Shown: positions 61,601 to 64,000 of the stretch, one piece after another
Layout: every line of letters begins with the position of its first letter
Numbering within the stretch: position 1 is the first letter of the stretch
Assembly: GCA_026874595.1 (NCBI GenBank)
Contig: CM049312.1
Coordinates: 53,385,429 to 53,449,428, forward strand
DNA length: 64,000 bases
Origin: Sipunculus nudus
Lineage: Eukaryota > Annelida > Sipuncula > Golfingiida > Sipunculidae
Reading direction: 5' to 3'
Notes under the pieces: model-generated
The model's input: the letters and a program-made list of their open reading frames with translations, nothing else
What the model was told of the DNA's origin: nothing
Database searches by the model: none
Made by a program: the position numbers and the translations under genes

Positions 61601-63742
61601 TTGCCCATCCTACCCATATTCATTCATGCAGTTCCACACTGGAAGTATTTCTAAACACATGATTCTTTCCTCCTTTAATTCAATTTTTGTACCCAGCTTC
61701 AACGGAAGGGGGGACATTGATTTGGGTTGGGCTGTCCTTGTGTCTCTCTGTCCTTCTGTCTGTCAGGTTTTCATTTCTGTGTATTAACTTTCTTAATATC
61801 ATCCAATTTCATTCAAATGTAGGTCAGTGATAGCTCTAATGCATACCTTGGTTGGGATAGGTGTTGGAGTGTCTGTCTGATAATTTTTTATCAGCAGCTC
61901 AAAAACAAAACAAAAAATTCCCCTTTGGTTCCAAATTCACAACCAGAAATTATGATATGTGGAGACTTCTTCAGGAGGCAATGAAAACTAAAACACAGCC
62001 GCTGTGACATGTAGAGACATCTTCAGGGGACAATAAAAACTAAAGCATATTCATAGGGCAATCAGGGGACAACAAGAGGCAGAAGCAGGGGACATAAATT
62101 CAAAGAATTTGCTTGTTTTTAAAGCTTTCATCTTCCATAGCTGAATAATTCTCCACTGATTGGGTGTGTTTTGTTTATTCAGGTGGCAGGAATGAGAGTT
62201 GCTTTCCAAGATAATGAGGAAAAACTGATGGACCTGCTGGTGGCAAAGTTAGAAGCAGCAATCAAAGGCAAAGGTATGGGAACTTTAAGAATATGTAACC
62301 TGTAGCATATATATATTTTTGTTAAGTTTTTCAGAGCCTTCCATCTGCATCTTACAGGTATCATTGAATAATATCTATTAGGTGTTTACTTGTGTTTCCA
62401 ATGTGGATATTTTAGCAGATATATGGACTCAGTGTTTAGATCCAGTACTGTTTCTTGGAATCCTCTTTGAGCTTTAATATGTTAAAATTTTCAGTCACAG
62501 AGTAAATTTAAATGAAATAGTTGTTGTCAGTGTTGTTCCTTTCTCTCTTGAGTTCCTGTTTTGACCATATTTGGATGTGTTTACATGCATCTTTATGTTT
62601 CATATTTGGATGTGTTTACATGTGTTCTTTATGTTTCAGATGAGGAGCTTCTTAAGCAGGCGGTGTTTAGAATGACAGCATTGTTGATATCTTCTGAAGG
62701 TAAGCAGTGTTATAATCAGGACTTGAAGTCCTCACCTATCTGTAATACAACACTTAGTACCTTCTTAAAAGGGCCAGTTCTTTGACTTCAGCATGACTTA
62801 TCTTTTTTCATTACAGCATTCATTAATTCAGAAATGAAAATAATTAAAGCATAAGATGTATTGTGATTAATATAAAAAGGAGGACAGCTAAAACAGTGTT
62901 ATTTCAGTATTGGAGTGGTCACTGTGAAATAAGAAATAGTTGTAATTATGATATTAAAATATTGCCCAACTCTAATACGCTGTGTTCTACAAATGATGTA
63001 CCTAAATCTAGGATGTCTTGAAAGAACACTAGGAGACTGGGATAAGCAAACCTGAGCACCAGTACAGAAATACTTTTTTGCAAAGGCTGTAGTTTGCAGG
63101 TACCACTGTTGATACTGTTAAAGTAGGTAAGTGCTCTGCAGACCTGATGGGAAGGCTGTGCCCCATGGCCTTGTTTCACTCACAAATGAGTGCATCTTTT
63201 GAGGGGTTCCTCAGTGGTATGACCCAGCAGTTTGGTTGATTACACACCTAACACAGGCAGGTGCAGTTGTCACCAGGCCTGGTTAACACCAGGATATAAA
63301 ATGATAGGAAGCATGTGCTACTGCCCTGTCACATAGTACGAAACTAGAATGGAATTCTGCAGTTGTATGTACTTAAATTAAGCTAGCATTAAAATAATGG
63401 AGGCGATTTCCTCCAAATAAAAAATTATTTAAAACAAAGACTAATGTATGAACTTCAAATCAGTCCAGGAAATTAATCTCACTAGAGTGTATTAAAACAA
63501 CCATTTGGACCAGAAAGATTGTTTGAAAGAACACCTTTAAGGTATATATGTCGATATATTAACAGAACAAAAGTGTGCTTTGCTTATACTGAGACTTCTG
63601 TGAATATTCTTTAGGTGTGAACCGCAGGCTCTTGCATCATGTGTGCCTGGCACCTGTAAAACATTTCACAGAATCAGCCATGAACTCTGCCATTGCATGC
63701 TGGGAATGGATGTTAGCTGCAAAGCCAGAGATAAGCCTACAG
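16563..63742 (+). CDS. PI4KA: phosphatidylinositol 4-kinase III alpha, N-terminal 1,256 codons in 30 exons (gene continues past right edge)
   Basis: PI4KA makes phosphatidylinositol 4-phosphate at the plasma membrane, acting in a complex with TTC7, FAM126/hyccin and EFR3. The reconstructed protein matches the vertebrate enzyme nearly end to end over this region: the N-terminal Phe-Tyr-Ser-Asn-Thr-Leu stretch, Pro-Ser-Pro-Ile-Leu at exon 11, Asp-Gln-Leu-Gly-Cys-Leu at exon 13, Gly-Leu-Glu-Gly-Lys-Arg-Ala-Ser at exon 15, Trp-Tyr-Glu-Gly-Val-Cys-Glu-Ile at exon 18 and Cys-Trp-Glu-Trp at exon 30. These belong to the helical solenoid and dimerisation part. The lipid-kinase unique and catalytic domains of this about 2,100-residue family lie beyond the window. 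Exon lengths sum to 3,768 bases with all phases consistent. Intron 1 is about 9 kb. Introns 15 and 20 need GC donors. Exon 26 is an unexpected 29-codon insertion. Confidence 0.97.
17058..17092. repeat. (AT)n microsatellite
   Basis: TA dinucleotides directly upstream of the interspersed element at 17119. Confidence 0.9.
17119..19543. mobile_element. GCTCAGCTGA-family non-coding element, copy 1 (intron 1)
   Basis: The left end is TTTTTAGCTCAGCTGAC followed by GTCCGTCC words; the right end is CAGCTGAGCGTCATGACCCA. The same ends bound the element at 29010-31635. Inside are four to five drifting modules of about 140 bases, each with AGGTCA hexamers, for example at 17453-17479. No transposase ORF is visible, so it is non-autonomous or of unknown type. 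It may be composite. Confidence 0.6.
17453..17479 (+). promoter_or_regulatory. cluster of four AGGTCA half-sites in the repeat
   Basis: AGGTCA occurs at 17453, 17461, 17468 and 17474, giving direct repeats with spacers of 2, 1 and 0 bases. The DR1 part matches the known RXR/HNF4-type site. Similar clusters recur at about 17599, 17740 and 17877. Binding is untested. Confidence 0.4.
19582..20937. mobile_element. TIR element H, copy 1 (1,356 bp, intron 1)
   Basis: The left terminus CCGTAAAATCTCCACT and the right terminus are inverted repeats matching at 24 of 25 bases. TA flanks both sides (19580-19581 and 20938-20939), as expected for a TA target duplication. There is no transposase ORF, so it is a non-autonomous DNA element. 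The element at 52163-53361 shares the first 11 terminal bases. Confidence 0.75.
21262..21345. repeat. fragment of GGATCC-type inverted-repeat element, with (GT)n and G-run
   Basis: TTGGCGTATCCAGGATTTTAAG resembles the ends of the element at 14112-14357. It runs into (GT)n and a 12-base G-run at about 21317-21342. Confidence 0.45.
21404..21461. repeat. (AT)n microsatellite
   Basis: Near-pure TA repeat with one AAA interruption. ORFs on both strands through it are artefacts. Confidence 0.9.
21462..23814. other. intron 1 stretch without recognised genes
   Basis: AT-rich sequence with no identifiable exon. A GTGTGCCGATTAATCGATTAA segment near 21466 resembles the start of a short repeat seen near 35026, but no ends could be placed. 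Confidence 0.4.
23815..23984. mobile_element. GC-rich foldback element, 170 bp (MITE-like)
   Basis: The ends GGCCCTGCGCGGG (23815-23827) and CCCGCGCAGGGCC (23972-23984) are perfect 13-base inverted repeats. Inside, GCGGGCTG words recur in both orientations. The block is far richer in GC than its AT-rich surroundings. No clear target duplication was found. Confidence 0.7.
25643..25759 (+). CDS. PI4KA: PI4KA exon 2 (residues 32-70)
   Basis: Begins after CTAG in phase 0 with Val-Arg-Arg-Leu-Met-Leu-Leu-Cys-Pro and ends at GTACGA. It matches the family segment ending Ala-Leu-Gly..Leu-Glu-Ser. Exactly 39 codons. Confidence 0.95.
25909..26395. mobile_element. possible MITE in intron 2 with imperfect terminal inverted repeats
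   Basis: The left end TTAAAGGGGCCCAATCA and the reversed right end TTAAAGGGATATAATCA agree at most positions. An internal hairpin with GTCAGTCAG and CTGACTGAC lies at about 26121-26144. Part of it also carries TTGTTATGG and CCATAACAAGG in opposite orientation at about 26213 and 26261. Confidence 0.45.
26464..26557 (+). CDS. PI4KA: PI4KA exon 3 (residues 71-102)
   Basis: Acceptor CAG at 26461-26463, donor GTAAGT at 26558, phase 0 to 1. Contains Leu-Pro-Tyr-Leu-Leu, as in the family. 94 bases. Confidence 0.93.
27096..27181 (+). CDS. PI4KA: PI4KA exon 4 (residues 102-130)
   Basis: Acceptor TTTTCAG, donor GTAGGC, phase 1 to 0. Encodes Leu-Pro-Val-Ser-Glu-Cys-Phe-Ser-Phe, which aligns with the family Leu-Pro-Val-Ala-Glu-Ser-Phe-Ser-Phe. 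Confidence 0.94.
27429..27501 (+). CDS. PI4KA: PI4KA exon 5 (residues 131-155)
   Basis: Acceptor TTTTCAG, donor GTAAGA, phase 0 to 1. 73 bases; joins to exon 6 by a split Glu codon. Confidence 0.9.
28135..28628 (+). CDS. PI4KA: PI4KA exon 6 (residues 155-319)
   Basis: The largest exon here, with acceptor TTTCAG and a GTATTG donor after a Trp codon, phase 1 to 0. It holds the conserved Gly-Met-Ala-Arg-Ala-Ile-Gly-Arg region and then a Ser/Pro-rich, poorly conserved linker, as expected for this part of the family. Minus-strand and alternative-frame ORFs over this exon are shadows. Confidence 0.93.
29010..31635. mobile_element. GCTCAGCTGA-family non-coding element, copy 2 (intron 6)
   Basis: The left end TTTTTAGCTCAGCTGAC is followed by a (GTCC)n tract; the right end is CAGCTGAGCGTCGTGACCCATAG. 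An internal module near 29150-29480 recurs near 29815-30150, sharing GGGCCCAAACATAATGCA. No transposase ORF. It ends about 220 bases before exon 7. Confidence 0.65.
29060..29111. repeat. (GTCC)n microsatellite
   Basis: About a dozen GTCC/GTCT units inside the 5' part of the element at 29010. The same kind of leader occurs in the other elements of this window. Confidence 0.9.
31855..31920 (+). CDS. PI4KA: PI4KA exon 7 (residues 320-341)
   Basis: Acceptor GATAG, donor GTAAGT, phase 0 on both sides, 22 codons. Ala-Lys-Lys-Leu matches the helical start after the linker. It lies just downstream of a repeat element in intron 6. Confidence 0.88.
32793..32892 (+). CDS. PI4KA: PI4KA exon 8 (residues 342-375)
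   Basis: Acceptor TTTCAG, donor GTAAAG, phase 0 to 1. Contains Leu-Leu-Arg-Asp-Ile-Leu, matching the family Leu-Arg-Asp-Thr-Leu. 100 bases. Confidence 0.92.
33015..33120. repeat. fragment of GCTCAGCTGA family (intron 8)
   Basis: Contains CAGCTCAGCTGAATATCAGTC and then CATTTGTAACC, which match the 5' part of the elements at 17119 and 29010. The rest is lost or too diverged. Confidence 0.5.
34070..34264 (+). CDS. PI4KA: PI4KA exon 9 (residues 375-440)
   Basis: The acceptor is ATTTGTAG ending at 34069. A nearer-looking CAG at 34035 would put the exon in the wrong frame, reading to a stop. From 34070 the join gives Asp-Leu-Pro-Leu-Ala-Phe-Thr-Lys-Glu, which aligns with the family Asp-Leu-Pro-Thr-Ser-Phe-Val-Lys-Glu. 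Donor GTAAGA, phase 1 to 1. Includes the conserved Asn-Ala-Ala-Cys. Confidence 0.93.
34265..36185. other. PI4KA intron 9
   Basis: No exon or complete repeat was recognised. A GGGGTGTAACAGTGCATTGA stretch near 35021 resembles a short degenerate repeat, and 36084-36165 has weak similarity to the repeat at 1797. Confidence 0.4.
36186..36286 (+). CDS. PI4KA: PI4KA exon 10 (residues 440-473)
   Basis: Acceptor GTTACAG, donor GTATGT, phase 1 to 0. Encodes Glu-Ala-Glu-Ser-Leu-Cys and Tyr-Pro-Leu-Leu-Leu, matching the family. Confidence 0.93.
36333..36687. mobile_element. TTGTCCCC/GGGGGACATT element, copy 1 (intron 10)
   Basis: It begins TTGTCCCCACTTCC with GGGGGACATTGATTTG and ends GACATAAATTCATTGAATTTG. 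The element at 61686-62118 has the same beginning and end. This copy holds three to four units of about 32-35 bases with CACAAGATAATAATACACC at about 36507-36620. Confidence 0.65.
36688..37242. other. 3' part of PI4KA intron 10
   Basis: Nothing recognised except the acceptor region of exon 11. Confidence 0.4.
37243..37514 (+). CDS. PI4KA: PI4KA exon 11 (residues 474-564)
   Basis: The acceptor TTATGAAG is weak but the frame and homology are exact from Ala-Leu-Gly-Lys-Leu. Contains Ser-Leu-Arg-Asp-Phe-Leu-Val..Pro-Ser-Pro-Ile-Leu. Donor GTAAGC, phase 0 to 2. A minus-strand ORF over 37155-37499 is a shadow. Confidence 0.95.
37915..38545. mobile_element. GCTCAGCTGA-related element, shortened copy (intron 11)
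   Basis: It has the GTCCGTCCATT-type leader near 37949 and the family right end as TCTGAGCGTCGTTGCCTACGG. The left terminal motif is not preserved. Confidence 0.45.
38576..38671 (+). CDS. PI4KA: PI4KA exon 12 (residues 564-596)
   Basis: Acceptor ATGCAG, donor GTAGGT, phase 2 to 2. Contains [11 protein letters not shown], nearly identical to vertebrates. Confidence 0.95.
39112..39295 (+). CDS. PI4KA: PI4KA exon 13 (residues 596-657)
   Basis: Acceptor TTTTTAG, donor GTATGT after a Cys codon, phase 2 to 0. Contains Leu-Gly-His-Val-Ala-Val-Ser-Leu and [11 protein letters not shown]. The intron that follows carries the 47-bp minisatellite. Confidence 0.95.
39505..41600. repeat. 47-bp minisatellite array, about 45 copies (PI4KA intron 13)
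   Basis: Units of 47 bases have the consensus parts ACAAGTAGAAATATACTTGT and GGCACAGTAAGAAGGCAC. ACAAGTA and TACTTGT form a 7-bp stem with a six-base loop in most units. Variant units recur in the same order: the GGGAAAAAACAC variant is at 39946, 41022 and 41350, the last two 328 bases apart, about seven units. All three minus-strand frames stay open over long stretches because no stop exists in the unit and 47 is not a multiple of three; the resulting Cys/Leu/Tyr-rich peptides of up to 353 residues are artefacts. Confidence 0.97.
42025..42122 (+). CDS. PI4KA: PI4KA exon 14 (residues 658-690)
   Basis: Acceptor TCTTACAG, donor GTGACC, phase 0 to 2. Contains Val-Tyr-His-Glu-Val and Gly-Tyr-Arg at the end. 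Confidence 0.93.
42560..42719 (+). CDS. PI4KA: PI4KA exon 15 (residues 690-743), non-GT donor
   Basis: Acceptor TGTGCAG. Homology is unbroken through Gly-Leu-Glu-Gly-Lys-Arg-Ala-Ser to Ala-Leu-Lys, which must join Ala-Ser-Ser-His-Ala-Gly of exon 16 in phase 0. The only exact join puts the intron start at GCATAT (42720), a GC donor. The next GT (at 42728) would break the frame. Confidence 0.93.
43125..43175 (+). CDS. PI4KA: PI4KA exon 16 (residues 744-760)
   Basis: A 17-codon exon in phase 0 on both sides, acceptor TTTCAG, donor GTAAGC. Encodes [13 protein letters not shown], identical to the family core. Confidence 0.95.
43560..43668 (+). CDS. PI4KA: PI4KA exon 17 (residues 761-797)
   Basis: Acceptor GTTTACAG, donor GTAAGA, phase 0 to 1. 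Contains Arg-Arg-Leu-Pro-Pro-Ile and Lys-Leu-Phe-Arg-Asp-Phe-Trp-Leu-Tyr. Confidence 0.96.
43981..44375 (+). mobile_element. SINE-like element, copy 1 with tRNA-like head (intron 17)
   Basis: The first 70 bases contain TGGTCTAGGGGTAGAGC, close to an RNA polymerase III A box, and GCATTCAAAACTC as a weak B box about 45 bases later. The body shares CTGTGCCCAGCAGTCATGTTTCAC-type text and a TAGAATGGAATTCTGCAG end with copies at 48300 and 63140. No clear poly-A tail. The head is not a functional tRNA gene. Confidence 0.55.
44495..44625 (+). CDS. PI4KA: PI4KA exon 18 (residues 797-840)
   Basis: Acceptor TTTCAG, donor GTAAGA, phase 1 to 0. Contains [13 protein letters not shown]. Confidence 0.96.
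44932..44972. repeat. fragment of the SINE-like family (intron 18)
   Basis: ACAGGCCTGGTTAAAACCAGG matches an internal part of the copy at about 63271. Confidence 0.4.
45401..45857. repeat. interspersed repeat family A, copy 2 (intron 18)
   Basis: The most complete copy, from AAAGCTAGCTATCCACC to CAGATACTGGAATGGCC. It contains a G-run at about 45607. It ends about 100 bases before exon 19. Confidence 0.6.
45956..46089 (+). CDS. PI4KA: PI4KA exon 19 (residues 841-885)
   Basis: Acceptor TTTAG, donor GTAAGA, phase 0 to 2. Contains Ala-Glu-Leu-Thr-Glu-Leu-Arg and Tyr-Leu-Leu-Ser-Val-Tyr-Arg-Leu-Glu. Confidence 0.95.
47094..47555. mobile_element. long-TIR MITE family I, copy 1 (intron 19)
   Basis: The left arm (CAGCGGTTATACACTGCAGT ... 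CCACCAGGG, about 90 bases) is inverted at the right end (CACCCTGGTGG ... ACTGCAGTATATAACTG). Inner parts such as CAGACCAGTGAGAGCATGG and CATTGGTCTGATTC are also inverted. No coding capacity; a small ORF through it is incidental. Confidence 0.7.
47556..48299. other. intron 19 stretch without recognised features
   Basis: AT-rich; no exon or repeat ends recognised. Confidence 0.4.
48300..48520. mobile_element. SINE-like element, copy 2, head missing (intron 19)
   Basis: Shares GGCTGTGCCCAATGGCCATG, CACTCACAAAGGAGTGCA, a GATTACACCCC segment and TTAGCTTAACTTAGCATTAA with the other two copies. The tRNA-like head is not recognisable. Confidence 0.55.
48521..49797. other. 3' part of PI4KA intron 19
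   Basis: No exon with homology to the protein is needed here, since exons 19 and 20 join directly. No named repeat seen. Confidence 0.4.
49798..49880 (+). CDS. PI4KA: PI4KA exon 20 (residues 885-913), non-GT donor
   Basis: Acceptor TTGTAG. The protein runs through Phe-His-Tyr-Leu-Glu-Asp to Lys-Asp-Lys-Ala and must join Gly-Met-Trp-Gln-Cys in exon 21. Only an intron starting at GCAGGT (49881) restores that frame and the Gly. Using the nearby GT at 49885 leads to a stop codon in exon 21. Confidence 0.92.
50185..50490. mobile_element. long-TIR MITE family I, copy 2 (intron 20)
   Basis: Left arm with ACACCCTGCAGTAATTCCAG and AACCACTGCTTTGT; right arm with ACAAAGCAGTGGTT and CTGGAATGCCTGCAGTGT. 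The arms are inverted repeats around a GTCTGATTCTTGG-type core. Confidence 0.7.
50803..50873 (+). CDS. PI4KA: PI4KA exon 21 (residues 913-936)
   Basis: Acceptor ATGCAG, donor GTAAGT, phase 1 to 0. Met-Trp-Gln-Cys-Ile-Ala-Ala-Val aligns with the family Met-Met-Gln-Cys-Val-Ile-Ala-Val. Confidence 0.93.
51198..51322 (+). CDS. PI4KA: PI4KA exon 22 (residues 937-978)
   Basis: Acceptor TCCATAG, donor GTGAAA, phase 0 to 2. Contains [10 protein letters not shown] and Lys-Arg-Ile-Arg-Arg. Confidence 0.96.
51425..51712. mobile_element. GCTCAGCTGA-family fragment with 3' end (intron 22)
   Basis: Contains TTAGGTGATAGTGACCTATATTCT, also seen near 17306, and ends TTCAGCTGAGTGTCATGGCC, the family right end. 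It abuts the acceptor of exon 23. Confidence 0.5.
51722..51803 (+). CDS. PI4KA: PI4KA exon 23 (residues 978-1005)
   Basis: Acceptor TTTCAG, donor GTAGGT, phase 2 to 0. Contains Phe-Pro-His-Leu-Leu-Trp-Ser-Gly and Met-Leu-Asp-Ile-Leu-Gln, as in vertebrates. Confidence 0.96.
52163..53361. mobile_element. TIR element H, copy 2 (1,199 bp, intron 23)
   Basis: The left terminus CCGTAAAATCTGTGAAATTT and its inverted copy at the right (53342-53361) match over 20 bases, with TA on both sides (52161-52162 and 53362-53363). Inside, a segment near 52540-52660 recurs near 52868-53000, including CACAAAAAGCTGG/CACATAAAGCTAC-type text and GTTCATGAAGTTT. No transposase ORF. Confidence 0.75.
53548..53631 (+). 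CDS. PI4KA: PI4KA exon 24 (residues 1006-1033)
   Basis: Acceptor TTTGCAG, donor GTAATG, phase 0 on both sides. Contains Pro-Gly-Thr-Ala-Tyr-Lys-Phe-Arg-Val, aligning with the family Pro-Asp-Ala-Pro-Tyr-Arg-Ile. Confidence 0.92.
54120..54395. mobile_element. long-TIR MITE family I, copy 3, right arm degraded (intron 24)
   Basis: The left arm has ACAGTGGCTGTACACTGCTG, TCCAAGATCTCC and GGTTCTACCACTAGGG, as in the other copies. The inner TTGATCTGCTTCTTGGCC is present, but the right arm is not intact. Confidence 0.55.
54566..54775 (+). CDS. PI4KA: PI4KA exon 25 (residues 1034-1103)
   Basis: Acceptor TTGACAG, donor GTGTGT, phase 0 on both sides, 70 codons. Contains Val-Lys-Asp-Phe-Ala-Ala-Arg and Gly-Leu-Ala-Leu-Ala-Thr-Glu-Ser. 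Ends at the conserved Leu-Gly. Confidence 0.96.
54967..55031. repeat. (AT)n microsatellite (intron 25)
   Basis: About 65 bases of TA dinucleotides with one AAA interruption. Confidence 0.9.
55562..55669. repeat. (AT)n/(GT)n microsatellite (intron 25)
   Basis: TA repeats interrupted by short TG runs. Long ORFs on both strands through it encode only Ile/Tyr/Thr runs and are artefacts. Confidence 0.9.
55890..55976 (+). CDS. PI4KA: PI4KA exon 26, candidate cassette exon (residues 1104-1132)
   Basis: The 87-base exon has an acceptor GACCAG and a donor GTATGT, and is phase 0 on both sides. It encodes 29 residues with two Ser-Tyr-Lys-Asp-Leu motifs and a Lys-Arg-Ser-Leu-Ser start. Homology to vertebrate PI4KA passes directly from exon 25 to exon 27, so this segment is an insertion that can be skipped without shifting the frame. 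Its GC-rich, codon-like composition against AT-rich flanks argues that it is real. Whether it is constitutive or alternative is unknown. Confidence 0.65.
56450..58860. mobile_element. ATGCCCCCG-ended element with about nine 180-bp internal repeats
   Basis: The left end TTTTTATGCCCCCGC and right end GCGGGGGCATTCATG are inverted. The landmark GCCTGCAGATA recurs at 56561, 56740, 56920, 57100, 57280, 57461 and 57641, and in drifted form at 58500 and 58680, giving a unit of about 180 bases. Each unit has TTTCATGAAAAATA and GACCTACTTTTGACCG. Units 7 and 8 are separated by another insertion. Confidence 0.75.
57805..58485. mobile_element. innermost insertion within the 180-bp repeat element
   Basis: The 180-bp periodicity stops near 57805 and resumes near 58486. 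The inserted text begins GCCGTTTTAGCCCTCAGCTC with GTCCGTCTATCCGTC words, includes GGTGGCGCCACCTGCAG, and contains GTGACCTTGACCC as other elements in the window do. The ends are approximate. Confidence 0.6.
58941..61487. other. 3' part of PI4KA intron 26
   Basis: AT-rich with no exon recognised. A short (GT)n lies near 59440 and a G-run near 60455-60468. Confidence 0.4.
61488..61580 (+). CDS. PI4KA: PI4KA exon 27 (residues 1133-1163)
   Basis: Acceptor GTTACAG, donor GTGAGT, phase 0 on both sides. Contains Arg-Pro-Ser-Cys-Val-Lys and Phe-Met-Ala-Cys-Leu-Ser-Leu-Arg, matching the family. Confidence 0.94.
61686..62118. mobile_element. TTGTCCCC/GGGGGACATT element, copy 2 (intron 27)
   Basis: Matches 36333-36687 in GGGGGGACATTGATTTGGG, CTGTCTGTCAGGTTTTC, the GTCAGTGATAGCTCTAATGC segment and the end ACATAAATTCAAAGAATTTGC. 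Confidence 0.65.
62183..62273 (+). CDS. PI4KA: PI4KA exon 28 (residues 1164-1194)
   Basis: Acceptor TTATTCAG, donor GTATGG, phase 0 to 1. Begins Val-Ala-Gly-Met-Arg, aligning with the family Val-Tyr-Gly-Met-Ile-Arg. Confidence 0.91.
62640..62699 (+). CDS. PI4KA: PI4KA exon 29 (residues 1194-1214)
   Basis: Acceptor TTTCAG, donor GTAAGC, phase 1 to 1, 60 bases. Contains [11 protein letters not shown]. Confidence 0.94.
63135..63430. mobile_element. SINE-like element, copy 3, head degraded (intron 29)
   Basis: Shares GGCTGTGCCCCATGGCC, TTTCACTCACAAATGAGTGCA and TAGAATGGAATTCTGCAG with the copies at 43981 and 48300. Confidence 0.6.
63615..63742 (+). CDS. PI4KA: PI4KA exon 30 (residues 1214-1256), last exon in the window
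   Basis: Acceptor TTCTTTAG, donor GTAGGT, phase 1 to 0. Contains Leu-Leu-His-His-Val-Cys and Ala-Cys-Trp-Glu-Trp. No further exon is recognised before 64000; the gene continues off the edge. Confidence 0.95.
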
Positions 63743-63923
63743 GTAGGTCTTGGTTCTGGCCTTGTGTTAAAGTTTTCACTTGGAGGAATACACAATGATA
63801 ATACAAGGTTGTATAAATGTTCTGTTTAAACAGGATTTCTTTCAGTAGACATATATAAAAATGCATTCAACTTTGAACTGTATCAGAATAAAAGCCAGTT
63901 GTAATATTATAGTAATGATAGTT

Positions 63924-63945
63924 CATATATATATATATATATATA
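63924..63945. repeat. (AT)n microsatellite (intron 30)
   Basis: About eleven TA units near the right edge. Confidence 0.85.
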
Positions 63946-64000
63946 GTATACAGATAAATCCCCATGAAGACATATGCTAGCCAGCTTTATGACAAATTTG

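Overview
This is a window of animal nuclear DNA: AT-rich, with split genes, canonical splice signals and many short non-autonomous repeats. The protein sequences are metazoan. The interspersed repeats carry (GTCC)n leaders, GCTCAGCTGA ends and ATGCCCCCG ends. From memory these resemble repeats common in bivalve molluscs, so a bivalve is my best guess; this is an inference from style, not a database match. I see no rRNA, no convincing functional tRNA, no CRISPR and no bacterial-type operon. All recognised coding sequence is on the + strand.

Region 1 (1-9.5 kb) holds a thioesterase-like (hotdog-fold) locus. A 46-bp minisatellite (1-464) runs straight into a short exon (466-557). That exon ends in phase 1. 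Two large 3'-terminal exons, 2667-3454 and 8720-9492, both begin with an acceptor in the matching phase. Each encodes a divergent double-hotdog protein of almost equal length (about 289 and 284 aa with the leader). The second keeps a thioesterase-like Asp/His/Asn motif; the first has lost it. The intron and spacer contain interspersed repeats and a perfect 48-bp palindrome.

Region 2 (9.5-16.5 kb) is intergenic. It holds degenerate interspersed elements, a small inverted-repeat element with a G-run, an AT microsatellite and the CpG-containing upstream region of the next gene.

Region 3 (16.5 kb to the window end) is the 5' part of the gene for phosphatidylinositol 4-kinase III alpha (PI4KA). 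I could place 30 coding exons giving 1,256 codons in one continuous frame. The gene runs off the right edge; the helical-solenoid N-terminal part is here and the kinase domain lies beyond. Two introns (after exons 15 and 20) need GC donors rather than GT. One symmetric 87-nt exon (55890-55976) adds 29 residues that I do not recognise in vertebrate PI4KA. The introns are full of repeats: a 2.1-kb array of 47-bp units, two TIR elements sharing the same ends, three copies of a long-TIR MITE, a SINE family, GCTCAGCTGA-ended elements with clusters of AGGTCA half-sites, and a three-layer nested insertion at 56.1-58.9 kb.

The two genes show no functional coupling in the sequence beyond being neighbours on the same strand.
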